Shown piece after piece: positions 12,480 through 22,986 of a DNA stretch of 64,000 nucleotides (positions are counted from its first letter, which is position 1; each line of letters begins with the position of its first letter). Location: NCBI GenBank assembly GCA_947044405.1, contig CAMRHE010001087.1, positions 164,513-228,512 of the forward strand. The letters are read 5' to 3'. A model generated the notes under the pieces. It saw only the letters and a program-made list of their open reading frames with translations, was not told the origin of the DNA and searched no databases. The DNA comes from Leptodactylus fallax (Eukaryota > Chordata > Amphibia > Anura > Leptodactylidae). Position numbers and translations under genes: made by a program.

Positions 12480-12775
12480 TTTTTTCTACCTGCAAACACT
12501 AGGGGAAACTTACTGCATAATGAGGAAGACTCACTAAGAATTCTTGGTGTTTAAAAAAAAAAAAAAAAAAAAAAGTGGTGTTTCTATACTGCCCTCTTCT
12601 CAATGTGGGTAGGGGACTAGGCCCCGCCAGGTCTATGCCACTTTTGTGGCGTAAATGATGGCAGAAATCTAGAATTTAGCCTGCGCCTCATCATGAATTA
12701 AGCGCAACCTCCGCCAGCGCAGGGGACATATAGACCAGCATATAATTTGCCAGTTTTCATGAATTGCCCCTGCTC
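12480..12775. repeat. Interspersed repeat with internal poly-A
   Basis: The block contains a 22-bp A run (12553-12574), 'aggccccgcc', 'gcgtaaatgatgg' and 'tcatgaattaagcgcaacctccgcc'. The same blocks, partly inverted, occur at 37095-37435, so the two are members of one family with a partly palindromic structure. The class is not determined. Confidence 0.5.
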
Positions 12776-12851
12776 TGATATTAAATTCCGTGTATAAAGA
12801 AGTAAGCTCCCTCTAGTGGTGGCTGCAGGTAGACCCAATTTTATCATTTAA

Positions 12852-13110
12852 AGGGAGCCTGTCACCAGAACCCAGAATAGTAACACAGCCCTGCAGATAG
12901 ATAGGATAGGGTCACCTGAGTCAAACAGTGTTTCCCCTTGTGTATATGTGCCTCTGTTGTTGAGATGCAAATGAGCATCGCTCCAAAGAGATCATTTTGC
13001 ATTTTGGCAAAAACCGTGATATCTCAGCAATAGAGGCAAAGGGAAAACACAAATTAAAGGTGACCCTAACCTATCTGTCTGCAGGGTTGGGTTCTGCAGA
13101 GAGAATCCCG
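12852..13110. mobile_element. Palindromic MITE, TTAA-type target
   Basis: The left arm (agggagcctgtcacc...cctctgttgttgagat) is complementary to the right arm (atatctcagcaatagagg...ggttctgcagag..aatcccg) over roughly 90 bp. The left flank is TTAA (12848-12851) and the right flank is a mutated GTAA (13111-13114). The arms include 'ctgcagatagataggatagggtcacc' in pieces on both sides. No coding capacity. Confidence 0.75.
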
Positions 13111-13114
13111 GTAA

Positions 13115-14540
13115 AGGAGGTTTCCAGTTTTATGTTGATAAAGCTTAACCCTTCTATAAATGTTCTATAATTTTCTCATATACATTGACTGCTCTCAATG
13201 ACCTAGAATAGTCATGTTTACATTCAGCATCAACAAACCCCTATACATAGTAGTATTCTCAGCTGAGAAGGGATAAAATCCTATCCGGCCTAGGCAATGC
13301 TCTGTGAGCTAAAGACTGATAATGTTGAAGCAGATTTACTAATATTTACTAACATTTAGACAAGCTAAATGTTGACAAGTTAATCCGAAGATGTGGCAAA
13401 TTTATTACAGTTGTGCACACTGACAGACTTGGGGAATTTTCAACTTTTTTTTTTTTTTTTTTATCTTTCATTGTTTAGGTCACCTATTGGGTGGTATACT
13501 TTATACTAGTATCTTAAAAATTTACTAGCAATGGGCAAACATCTGTGCTTTTTGTTACAATTTAGGAATAAATTTGTCTACATTGACTTGGCGTTAGTTG
13601 CGCCATCATTTCTCAGCCGAGGCCAAACAGTATTTACTCTGTCGTCATATTCATTTTCTGCTTTCAGGGTCACTGCCGGGTGTCGTATGTTCTAACCTTA
13701 GTACATCGCCTCTTACATAATTTCACATATATAGTTTCCTCTTGTTTTGAACTTGAGTATAAGTAGCTGCTGTTTACTTTTATTTTGGTAGTGCCATAGT
13801 TGGCACAGATGACAGTGTTTACCCCGGCAGCACTTGTGCGGCGCGCAAGGCTCCCACTTGTCCCATCTATAATTGGAAACCTTACCCTGCCTAGCACTGC
13901 TCCACTGGGACCTACTATACATGTGAGTCTTGTTAGTGTTCGTTATTGCTTCTTTATGTGGCTGACCCCCTTGATAAATAGTGCTCATATGGTGGGGAGG
14001 GGGAGACCATAGAAAATAAGCGTAAGATTCCTTACGGGTTTTACTGCACAGAGCAGAATTTACTATGGAACAGCAACACCTCTGGGAGCTATAATTGTGG
14101 CTATATTGGTGGTCACCCAGCTTTTCTAGGAGCAGATATAAATTTTCCAACTAGTTTCTTTATCATCAGGGTTACCAGTGCAAATGTTAGTTCTCTGCAT
14201 TGGATCAGTAGTTGCTTTGCATGGCCTCCACAGAAATGAGCAACCATAGCCGCTGGATAAGCCAGCTTGGTTCTTTACATTGCTTAGGAGTCTACAATTA
14301 CCGCAGGAAGGTTCAGAATAATCCTGTTATGTGTGGCTGCCTCTGGTCTCCATTCCCATATAATCTTGATATCAGATAATTGGGGTCAAGGTGAAGGGTT
14401 CACCATGTTTCCCAGTGAAGTTGGGGAATTTCCCTCAGTATCATGGGATGCTTACAGCAAGAGCCCTGCCCTGCATCCGTAAATACACATGAGGTGAGAG
14501 GCTCCAGTTTTGATAACTAAGTCACCCCTTTAATCTTATA
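13115..14540. other. Non-coding stretch
   Basis: The stretch holds a poly-T run (13445-13462) and open frames at 13713-14150 (minus) without recognisable domains or splice support. I see no gene. Confidence 0.45.
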
Positions 14541-14542
14541 TA

Positions 14543-16130
14543 CAGTGGGGAAAAAAAAGTATTTAGTCAGCCACCAATTGTGCAATTTCTCCCACTTAAA
14601 AAGATGAGAGAGGCCTGTAATTGTCTTCATAGGTAGACCTCAACTATGAGAGACAAAATGAGAAAACGAATCCAGAAAATCACATTGTCTGAATTTTTAA
14701 GAATTTATTTGCAAATTATGGTGGAAAATAAGTATTTGGTCACCTACAAACAAGCAAGATTTCTGTCTCTCACAGACCTGTAAGTTCTTCTTTAAGAGGC
14801 TTCTCTGTCCTCCACTCATTACCTGTAGTAATGGCACCTGTTTGAAATTATCAGTATAAAAGACACCTGTCCACAACCTCAAACAGTCACACTCCAAACT
14901 CCACTATGGTGAAGTCCAAAGAGCGGTGGAAGGACACCAGAAACAAAATTGTAGACCTGCACCAGGCTGGGAAGACTGACTCTGCAATAGGCAAGCAGCT
15001 TGGTGTGAAGAAATCAACTGTGGGAGCAATAATTAGAAAATGGAAGACATACAAGACCACTGATAATCTCCCTCGATCAGGGGCTCCACGCAAGATCTCA
15101 CCCCGTGGGGTCAAAATGATCACAAGAACGGTGAGCAAAAATCCCAGAACCACACGGGGGGAACTAGTGAATGACCTGCAGAAAGCTGGAACTAACGTAA
15201 CAAAGGCTACTGTCAGTAACACACTACGCCGCCAGGGACTCAGATCCTGCAGTGCCAGACATGTCCCTCTGCTTAAGCCAGTACATATCCGGGCCCGTCT
15301 GAATTTTGCTAGAGAGCATTTGGATGTTCCAGAAGAGTATTGGGAGAATGTCATATGGTCAGATGAAACTAAAGTAGAACTGTTTGGTAGAAACACAACT
15401 CGTCATGTTTGGAGGAGAGTGAATGCTGAGTTGCATCCAAAGAACACCATACCTACTGTGAAGCATGGGGGTGGCAACATCATGCTTTGGGGCTGTTTCT
15501 CTGCAAAGGGACCAGGACGACTGATCCGTGTACATGAAAGAATGAATGGGGCCATGTATCGTGACATTTTGAGTGCAAGGGCATTGAAGATGAAACGTGG
15601 CTGGGTCTTTCAGCATGACAATGATCCCAAGCACACTGCCAGGGCAACGAAGGAGTGGCTTCGTAAGAAGCATTTCAAGGTCCTGGAGTGGCCTAGCCAG
15701 TCTCCAGATCTCAACCCCATAGAAAACCTTTGGAGGGAGTTGAAAGTCAGTGTTACCCAGCGACAGCCCCAAAACATCACTGCTCTAGAGGAGATCTACA
15801 TGGAGGAATGGGCCAACATACCAGCAACAGTGTGTGCCAACCTTGTGAAGACTTACAAAAAACGTTTGACCTCTGTCATTGCCAACAAGGATATATAACA
15901 AAGTATTGAAATGAACTTTTGTTATTGACCTAATACTGTACGTATTTTCCACCATAATTTGCAAATAAATTCTTTAAAAAATCAGACAATGTGATTTTCT
16001 GGATTTGTTTTCTCATTTTGTCTCTCATAGTTGAGGTCTACCTATGATGTCAATTACAGGCGGGCCTCATCTTTTTAAGTGGGAGAACTTGCACAATTGG
16101 TGGCTGACTAAATACTTTTTTTCCCCACTG
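14543..16130 (+). mobile_element. Tc1-like DNA transposon, copy C
   Basis: The termini are CAGTGGGGAAAAAAAAGTAT and its complement, ending CCCCACTG, with TA at 14541-14542 and 16131-16132. Inverted repeats of about 200 bp are seen on both sides, including 'attatggtggaaaataagtattt' and its complement in pieces. This is a different Tc1 family from copies A and B; its sister copy D lies at 39833-41399. The 1588-bp length fits a near-complete element. Confidence 0.95.
14906..15898 (+). CDS. Tc1-like transposase (nearly intact, 330 codons)
   Basis: The frame starts [20 protein letters not shown]. The first ~115 residues form the paired-like helix-turn-helix DNA-binding region, with a PRSGAPRK hook near residue 56. 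The catalytic domain has Asp153 in WSDETK, Asp238 in QHDNDPKH and Glu273 in PIENLW, so DD34E spacing is kept. Relative to sister copy D, 18 nt are missing after residue 224 (DILSA), an in-frame loss of six residues. A 1-nt deletion near 15887 replaces the last few residues with a short end (NKDI). The DDE triad is intact, but the six-residue loss next to the catalytic core makes activity doubtful. Confidence 0.9.
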   Translation: MVKSKERWKDTRNKIVDLHQAGKTDSAIGKQLGVKKSTVGAIIRKWKTYKTTDNLPRSGAPRKISPRGVKMITRTVSKNPRTTRGELVNDLQKAGTNVTKATVSNTLRRQGLRSCSARHVPLLKPVHIRARLNFAREHLDVPEEYWENVIWSDETKVELFGRNTTRHVWRRVNAELHPKNTIPTVKHGGGNIMLWGCFSAKGPGRLIRVHERMNGAMYRDILSARALKMKRGWVFQHDNDPKHTARATKEWLRKKHFKVLEWPSQSPDLNPIENLWRELKVSVTQRQPQNITALEEIYMEEWANIPATVCANLVKTYKKRLTSVIANKDI

Positions 16131-16189
16131 TATTTTAATTTTTTTATGTAATAATTTTCTTTTAATGGGTATGTTGCACTCATTAATTG

Positions 16190-16191
<2 letters not shown>

Positions 16192-16235
<44 letters not shown>
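16192..16235. repeat. (TA)n microsatellite
   Basis: An uninterrupted TA dinucleotide run of about 44 bp follows the Tc1 copy C by roughly 60 bp. Confidence 0.95.
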
Positions 16236-16240
<5 letters not shown>

Positions 16241-16480
16241 TTACTAGAAGCCATGTCTTATTTTTATGCCTGGGAATGAAGGGTGATAATGCCTAGTATG
16301 GCCACCATTACAGCTCTTATAGGGGTTTTCTTCTACAATGCTAAATTCAAGTCTTTCTATTTTTGTACTTTTTACCATTATTTATTATTTATGCAAAGTT
16401 ATGCAAATTTCATTACAGTAATCTAGGAGAACTTGGCGGAGACCATTTCCACCATTAAAGTTGTTACCCAGTTTTCTTAA

Positions 16481-16972
16481 AAGGGTTTTCACATGAACCC
16501 TCATATTTAAATTTGTAGAGAATTAAAAGTTTGGAAATTGTTGAAATTTACTTTAGATTTGAAAAAAATATTTTAAATATTCTCTCTAATTATCTTAACC
16601 GTCTTTTATCTTTATCAGTTGCCAATGGATATGACTATGAATGCAGGAACTTTCTTTGGTCTGGGGCTTGTCAGAAACTCCTTTATAATTTCCTTGTTGT
16701 GGCCAGATTATCTTCTCATACATGTATTGTATAACCTGCCCGCACGTAGGAACTCATGGCTGGGTTTCTGACAAGTCCCAGAACATAGAAAGTTCCTCCG
16801 TTGATGTTTGTGTCCATTGGTAACTGATCAAGACAAAAGACTGTCACCACTAAGATGGTTAGAGAAAATCTTTAAAACTTTGCAAAATGTTTTAATCATT
16901 TATATGTGCAAAAATGTTTTCCTTTCAATTGTCTACAAATCTAAATATGGTTATGTTCATGGGAGAACCCCT
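16481..16972. mobile_element. Foldback MITE, TTAA target site
   Basis: TTAA lies at 16477-16480 and 16973-16976. The left terminus AAGGGTTTTCACATGAAC pairs with GTTCATGGGAGAACCCC on the right. Inner segments also pair: 'gcaggaactttctttggtctgg' with 'ccagaacatagaaagttcct', and 'cttgtcagaaactc' with 'gggtttctgacaag'. Almost the whole 492-bp unit is a diverged palindrome. No plausible protein is encoded. Confidence 0.75.
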
Positions 16973-17104
16973 TTAAACTTGCCAATGACCAATATCACAC
17001 AATATGGGAGTTCAGAAGTCTTGAAAACCCCTATGGGAGCTATAATTATGGTCCTATTGGAAGTCACCCAGCTTTCTTAGGATCAGTTAAATATTTTCTT
17101 TCGC

Positions 17105-17109
<5 letters not shown>

Positions 17110-17135
<26 letters not shown>
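17110..17135. repeat. Poly-T tract
   Basis: An uninterrupted T run of about 26 bases. No LINE or SINE body could be identified next to it. Confidence 0.8.
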
Positions 17136-17143
<8 letters not shown>

Positions 17144-19042
17144 ACAATTTGAAAGAAGTGGGCACCTCAAGGATTTATTCAGTATATAGTGCTATACCTT
17201 TGACTGTCTAATAGAATAATCCTCAGTCAGTGTTTGTGGAAATAGCCGACTTCTGGAACACATCTGCTATTCCTCTCCATTATCCAGCCACAAAGATTTC
17301 TACTCTTTGTCCGTCTCGGCCCGGGGGAAATCTGTTTGTATTTTTCTGTTTTGTTTAAGATGTATTTTGGAGTTGTCATTTGCGTCCCCCCATCCCCTCC
17401 TTGGGGAAATTAAAATGGCTGCCCCATTAAAACAACACAGGTTACCGTGGTTACCCGCTGCTTGCAGACTGCAGAGAGATGTAAACTTTTCGAGGAAAAG
17501 TAACATTTTTATGTAAAAAGAGAGAAAGTGGTTGAAGGGGATGAATCATAATGTAATTGCCTTCAGGGTTTTCTAGCAGCTCACTGGTTGATATGTCTCT
17601 GTAGGCGATCCATCCCGTGTTTGTTAATAAATGCTGATGATTTTAGATAAAGGTTTTAGATTAGGAAATTTTTGGAGAACATGGAATTACATTATTTGCA
17701 ATTGTCTAATCTGTTCCTAGGACCCTAATCACATTGATGGGAATCATTTGGGAGAACTGCTGCAGGGAAGTCAAGTTCTTGCAGCTGACTCTGGTCCTGC
17801 CAGCCGAACTTAGGAATTGTCTATTTGTAAATGGAGTAAGCTGTCTAAATGACCCAGCAGGTGACCTGTGGTCCTCTAATATTGCCTACAGTTTGGATTC
17901 CCAGGAACTCCCCTGTTTTGCAACATGGACCTCTCCAGCTTCTTAAAGGGCACACGTCTCTTCCCCTGACATGTAGAAAATGCAATTCTGGAGCATCCTG
18001 TCTTACAGCTCTTTGTTTAAGCCATTCCTCTCTTATTCCTACTAGAATTTTACAAATAAATTGACAACAGGGCGTTACCGGTATTGGGTATGTCCTTATA
18101 CATCAAAATTTTTACAAAAAGTGGACGTATCTGGAGAGCTAACCATTCCTCTGTAAATGGGACATAGTTTGAGACATAGCTTTATATTAGGCAAATGCTA
18201 ATAAAACAGATGCCCAATATATGAAGGGGGTTGTGCAATGTTATGAAAAATTAGCCCACAGGCAGTGCATACCTTATGAATCGCCAGTGCTCCGTCTTGG
18301 CTGCTCCCACTGGTGTTTATTGCAAGGGCTGCAGCGGTGACTTCACATTGACCACATATGACTGTTGCAGCCCATCACTGGTGTAAGACGTACACCACTG
18401 AGGCCAATGATTGGCTGTACCAGTCATGTGTTGATGACATCATCGCTGCTCCCACACTTACAGACATCTCCCAACCTTTTGAATCCTATATCACATGACA
18501 ATTAAGCTCCACCATGTCCTTTCAGGGAACTGCCTTAGAGTTAGTTCACACAGAGTTTTTTTTTTCAGGTGGATTTTTGAGACTGAATCATCTCAAAATC
18601 TGCCTCTAGAAATGCCTCACAACTCTCCCATTCACGTCAATGGCAGGCAGATTTTTTCAGCTAGTGGGGAAAAAATAGCGTCGAAACCTATCTTAAAGTG
18701 GATTCTGCCTTGCAAACTCTATTGAAATGAATGGGAGGCAGAAGAAACACTAGAAGTTTTTTAAAGTAGTTTTCAACGCCAATCTCCATAACCCCTTCAT
18801 CATGTGCCTACGCTGAAGCTTACACCAACTTGTAGATGTGGTATTTCAGGGATTAATTTATGTCAGTGAACTGGAGAAACGATCATAAATCTGTATGCCC
18901 ATGCAAAATGAGAAAACAAAATTATACATGGAGGAATAGGAGTCTCTTAACATCTTCTTATTGCGCCCCTTTTACCAGGACAGAAGTGCCATATATTGGC
19001 TATTATGGATATTGGGTTCATCTTGTCTTCTCCCTCTTTCAG
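17136..19042. other. Non-coding stretch upstream of first coding exon
   Basis: This region precedes the exon with the osbpl2 start codon. It may be the first intron, since the mammalian gene begins with a non-coding exon, but I could not place such an exon or a promoter. A 'gttaccgtggttac' motif near 17441 and a MITE-like block at 18538-18795 are the only items of note. Confidence 0.4.
18538..18795. repeat. Possible decayed GTTCACAC-type MITE
   Basis: The left end reads 'agagttagttcacacagag', like the Harbinger-like MITEs elsewhere in the window. Two internal segments are partly complementary ('aaaatctgcctc' and 'gaggcagaag'-like). No convincing right terminus was found. Confidence 0.35.
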
Positions 19043-19197
19043 TTCCAGTGGGTGTGAGGTAGGAGCAGAGTTCTTCACCCAGACATCGCACCTGGAGGAG
19101 AATTGAGCCGTGAAGACGATGCAGTAATCGCTTGAAGACCTTAAAACGTAAAATAGAAGGATGAACAGTGAGGAGGAGTTTTTCGATGCCGTAACAG
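19043..19197 (+). CDS. osbpl2: osbpl2 exon with start codon (coding 19161-19197)
   Basis: An acceptor AG at 19041-19042 after a pyrimidine tract opens the exon, and the donor gtaaat follows 19197. The first 118 bases are 5' UTR. The ATG at 19161 starts MNSEEEFFDAVTG, matching the ORP2 N-terminus (human has G at residue 3). EFFDAVT is the core of the FFAT motif that binds VAP proteins on the ER. The exon ends in phase 1, inside the Gly13 codon. The upstream acceptor could instead be at 19047-19048. Confidence 0.92.
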
Positions 19198-19374
19198 GTA
19201 AATAGAGTAAACAGCTTTAAACTGCACATCAAATAGCAGAAGAGGTCCAACACCCTACATCTGGTTGTGCCTGTGCCGGGTGCTGCAGCTCGGCCCTGTG
19301 TACTTCAATGGGACTGAGCTGCAACACCTGAAACTGCCACTACTGAATGTACTGTACTGCTGGTAAATAGCTAA

Positions 19375-19701
19375 AGGGGTTGTTCACAGGATAGGTCATT
19401 AATAAGAGTTAGATGGGATCTGACATCTGGGACCCCCATTGATCAGTTGTTTGAAGGGGATATATGAGTGCTTTGACCTCTTTACTGTTTACATCACACC
19501 TATCTGTTTCATAGCAGCCATGTGAAGTTATTACAGTTTTGTCCCATTCATTTCTATAGAACATGGCTGAAATGACATTGCACATCCACAGCCATTTCAA
19601 CAGCTTATCAGTGCGGGTTGCAGGTTTCGGACCCCCTAATATCTCTTATTGATAACGTATCCTAAGAAAAGATCATCAATAAAAATCAGTTGGATAACCG
19701 T
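19375..19701. mobile_element. Degenerate TTAA-type MITE
   Basis: The left end is AGGGGTTGTTCAC after CTAA and the right end is ggataaccgttta. Internal blocks 'ggacccccattgatcagttgtttgaag' (in pieces) and 'cggaccccctaatat' match 3647-4018 and 12074-12316. It lies in the first visible intron, directly next to another short palindrome. Confidence 0.55.
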
Positions 19702-19704
19702 TTA

Positions 19705-19790
19705 GAGGGAGTTCACACTACAGTTGCTAATGTCTGTTGCTGTCTTCCTTCATAGGATGACAGCAACGGACATTAAACTGTTGCAGAGAA
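19705..19790. repeat. Short TGTCYGTTGCTGTC palindrome
   Basis: After 'gagggagttcacactac', the sequence 'gttgctaatgtctgttgctgtc' reads back as 'gacagcaacggacattaaactgttgc' across a short spacer. Similar TGTCCRTT words occur at 28447-28600 and throughout the element at 45617-46815, so it is probably a very short relative. Confidence 0.5.
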
Positions 19791-20108
19791 CATTTTTAAT
19801 CACAGGTAGTGTAGATTTCCTCCTCTGTAACCATCCCCCTGAATATCATTTCATGTCTATCACCAGCCTACTAATGTTTTACACCCTAGTCATAATCTTA
19901 ACAATTGCAATGCACGAGATGCATTACATGCAGAGAAGAAACTACATACTGACAGTACAGATGCAACCTTACTGCAATGTCCATGGCCCAAGGTTTCAGC
20001 TTTCTGTGTCTGAACCATACTAGAGTTCATCTTTCACATTTTTCACTGCTTTTAGTGGATCTATTTAAATGGACATTTTAGAAGAATGCAGCATATACAG
20101 TGTGTGTC

Positions 20109-20109
20109 T

Positions 20110-20146
<37 letters not shown>
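20109..20146. repeat. (CTAT)n microsatellite
   Basis: About nine tandem tetranucleotide units in the first visible osbpl2 intron. Confidence 0.95.
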
Positions 20147-20438
20147 ACATAATAATATATGTATCTAAGGGGGAATGTCCACTATACAGCTCTTATCGAT
20201 CTGGGAGGGACCCATAGTGCTGTTAATCTTCAGCTTCCTGGTACAAGAGGTAGCTGTAGTGTCTTCTAGAGAATGGCACCCAGCGCCCCATGTTAATAGA
20301 ATATTATTGAGAGTTATATTTTGGGCACTACTGACCGTTGTTGTTTTTATGACTGGTTAGCTGAATAATATACAGTGGCATGCTAAAGTTTGGACACCCA
20401 TGGTCAAAATGACTGTTATTGTGAACAGTTAAGCAAGT

Positions 20439-21503
20439 TATTATTATTGTTTATTATTATTATTATTATTGTTGTTTGTTGTTATTATTGTTGTTTATTT
20501 ATATAGCACCATTAATTCCATGGTGCTTTACATTTGAGGGTTTACATACAGTACACAAGATATACAAAACAGATAATACTAACAGTGACCAATTGGCACA
20601 GTGGGATAGAGGACCCTACCCACAAGGGCTTACAATCTATGAGGGAAGAGGGATAGAGACAGAAGGTGGGGGAGAGGCTGTTCAGGTGGTGGTGTGGTGA
20701 CAGTAGTGTTATTGGAGGTTGTAGGCCTTCCTGAATAGGTGAGTCTTCAGGACCTTCTTGAAGCTTGTGATTGTGGGAGTCAGTCTGATGTGTCTTGGTA
20801 GTGAGTTCCAGAGTATGGGGGATGCACGGGAGAAGTCTTGGAGACGATTGTGTGAAGAGTGGATGAGAGCAGAGCGGAGTAGGAGGTCTTCGGAGGATTA
20901 GAGGTTACGTGCGGACAGGTAGCGGGAGATTAGGTCGGAGATATATATAGGGGACAGGTTGTGGATGGCTTTGTATATCAGCGTTAGTAGTTTGAACTCT
21001 GTTCGCTGGGCAACGGGTAGCCAGTGAAGGGATTGGCAGAGGGGAGTGGCGAACAGCAGAGGTGTATTAGGCGAACAGCACAGTTTAAGGTGGACTGGAG
21101 GGGGGTGAGAGTGTTAGCTGGGAGGCCATGGAGAAGGGTGTTACAGTAGTCTAGGTGGGAGATTATGAGGGTGTGCACTAGCATCTTTGTAGTTTCAGGG
21201 ATGAGGAAGGAGTGGATTCGATGGATGGTCTTGAGTTGGAGGAGGCAGGAGGTGTTGAGGGTTTGAATATGCGACTTGAAGGATAGGTCAAAGTCTAAGA
21301 GTATCCCAAGGCAGCAGACCCGTGGGACTGGGGTGAGAGTGGTTCCATTAATTCTGATAGATGGGTCAGGTAGGGGGGTCGTGTGTGGAGGGGTGAAGAT
21401 TATGAACTCTGTTTTCTCCATGTTGAGTTTGAGAAAGCTGGAGGAGAGAAAGGAGGCTACGGCTGCTAGACATTCTGGGACTCTGGACAACAGAGAGGTA
21501 ATC
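20439..21503 (-). mobile_element. 5'-truncated L2-like LINE inside Tc1 element F
   Basis: A minus-strand frame at 20984-21544 encodes the end of a reverse transcriptase with CLGILLDFDLSFKSHI and LVHTLIISHLDYCNTLLHGL. This is the C-terminal RT and thumb region typical of the CR1/L2 group. The 3' end carries the characteristic 'gcaccatggaattaatggtgc' stem followed by 'tatataaataaa' and then a (TTA/TTG)n tail near 20439-20500, as in L2 LINEs. Only the last ~1.06 kb is present. Confidence 0.85.
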
Positions 21504-21798
21504 TTGAATATAAAATGATCTTCAAAAGGCATAACATTAAACATAACACATTCCTGATGTATTTTTTTGAAAATTTTTTTTTTTCATATTTTACATTTTC
21601 AAAATAACAAAAAATGAAAATGGCCCGATGCAAAAGTTGGGGCACCCTACATGGTTAGTACTTAGTAGCACCCCCTTTGGCAAGTATCACCGCTTGTAAA
21701 CACTTTTAGTAGCCAGCCAAGAGTCTTTCAATTCTTGTTTGAGGAATTTTCATCCATTCTTCCTTGGAAAAGTCTTCCAATTCTGTGAGATTCCTGGG

Positions 21799-22677
21799 TC
21801 ATCTTGCATGCACTGCTCTTCTGAGGTCTAGCCACAAATTTCCAATGATGTTCAGATCAGGGGACTGTGACGGCCATGGTAAAACCTTCAGCTTGCGCCT
21901 TTTTAGGTAGTCTATGGTGGATTTTGACGTGTGTATAGGATCATTATCCAATTGTAGAAGCCATCCTCTTTTCAATTTCAGCTTTTTTACAGATGGTGTT
22001 ATGTTTGCTTCAAGAATTTGCTGAAATTTCATTGAATCCATTCTTCCCTCTACCCGTGAAATGTTCCCCGTGCCATTGGCTGCAACACAAACCCAAAGCA
22101 TGATTGATCCACCCCCATGCTTAATGGTTGGAGAGATGTTCTTTTCCTGAAATTCTGTGCCCTTTTTTCTCCAAACATACCTTTGACCATTGTGGCCGAA
22201 GAGTTCTATTTTAACCTCATCCGTTCACAGGACTTTGTTTCCAAAATGCATCAGGCTTGTTTAGATGTTCTTTTGCAGAGTTCTGACACTGAATTTTATG
22301 GTGAGGACGCAGGAGAGGTTTTCTTCTGATGACTCTTCCATGAAGGCCATATTTGTGCAGGTATTGCTGAACAGTAGGACAATGTACCGCAACTCCAGAG
22401 TCTGCTAAATCTTCCTGAAGGTCTTTTGCAGTTAAGCAGGGATCTAATTTGCCACTCTAGCAATCCTACAAGCAGCTGTCTCTGAGATTTTTCTTGGTCT
22501 TCCAGACTTTATCTTGACCTCCACTGTTCCTGATAACTGCCATTTCTTAATTACATTTCGAACTGAGGAAAGGGCAACTTGAAAACACTTTGCTATCTTC
22601 TTACAGCCTTCTCCTGCTTTGTGGGCCTCCACCATTTTCATTTTCAGAGTGATAGGCAGCTGCTTAGAAGAACCCAT
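21799..22677 (-). pseudogene. Tc1-like transposase remnant
   Basis: Two frames remain: 22444-22677 with the N-terminal helix-turn-helix (MGSSKQLPITLKMKMVEAHK, then SGRPRKIS), and 21799-22101 with the end of the catalytic domain ([26 protein letters not shown]). The third catalytic position of the usual PIENLW reads IIGNLW, so the Glu is lost. The middle part holds stops and frame changes. Not functional. Confidence 0.88.
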
Positions 22678-22986
22678 GTCACAAGATTAGAGGAGGCTGG
22701 GTATTTATAAAGCTATAAAATTTGCATCACTTGGCCTTTCCTAACAATGATAGTGAACAAGCCATAACCCTAACTGGCTAATGAAGGTCTGAGACCTTGG
22801 TCAAGTTATCTGAGCACATAAATCTACAAGGGTTCCCAAACTTTTTTCCTTTTTCACTCTAAAATTGTACTCAAACATAATAATACACTGATATTGCTTA
22901 AAATTATAGACAAGTGTGTTTAATCTTTAATTTAATGCCTTTTAAAGATCATTTCATCTTCAATTTGCTTAGCTGTTCACAATAAC

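Larger units (their letters stand above)
20373..22986 (-). mobile_element. Tc1-like DNA transposon F, split by an L2-like LINE
   Basis: The left end, CAGTGGCATGCTAAAGTTTG after TA at 20371-20372, is of Tc1 type. The left inverted repeat is broken at 20438 and resumes at 21504 (ttgaatataaaatgatcttc). The right repeat (gatcatttcatcttcaatttgc, then gctgttcacaataac) reads as the complement of both parts joined, which proves the intervening DNA is an insertion. The right terminus lacks the outermost ~35 bp. Without the insertion the unit is about 1.55 kb. The transposase is on the minus strand and disrupted. Confidence 0.9.

Noticed and set aside
13713..14150. Open frame of 145 codons on the minus strand
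   Set aside because: No recognisable domain, low-complexity composition, and no splice or promoter context. Such lengths arise by chance in 64 kb.
17300..17516. Overlapping open frames on both strands near a 'gttaccgtggttac' motif
   Set aside because: Neither frame shows a domain. The motif is only half of an RFX-type X-box, so I do not call a promoter or a gene.
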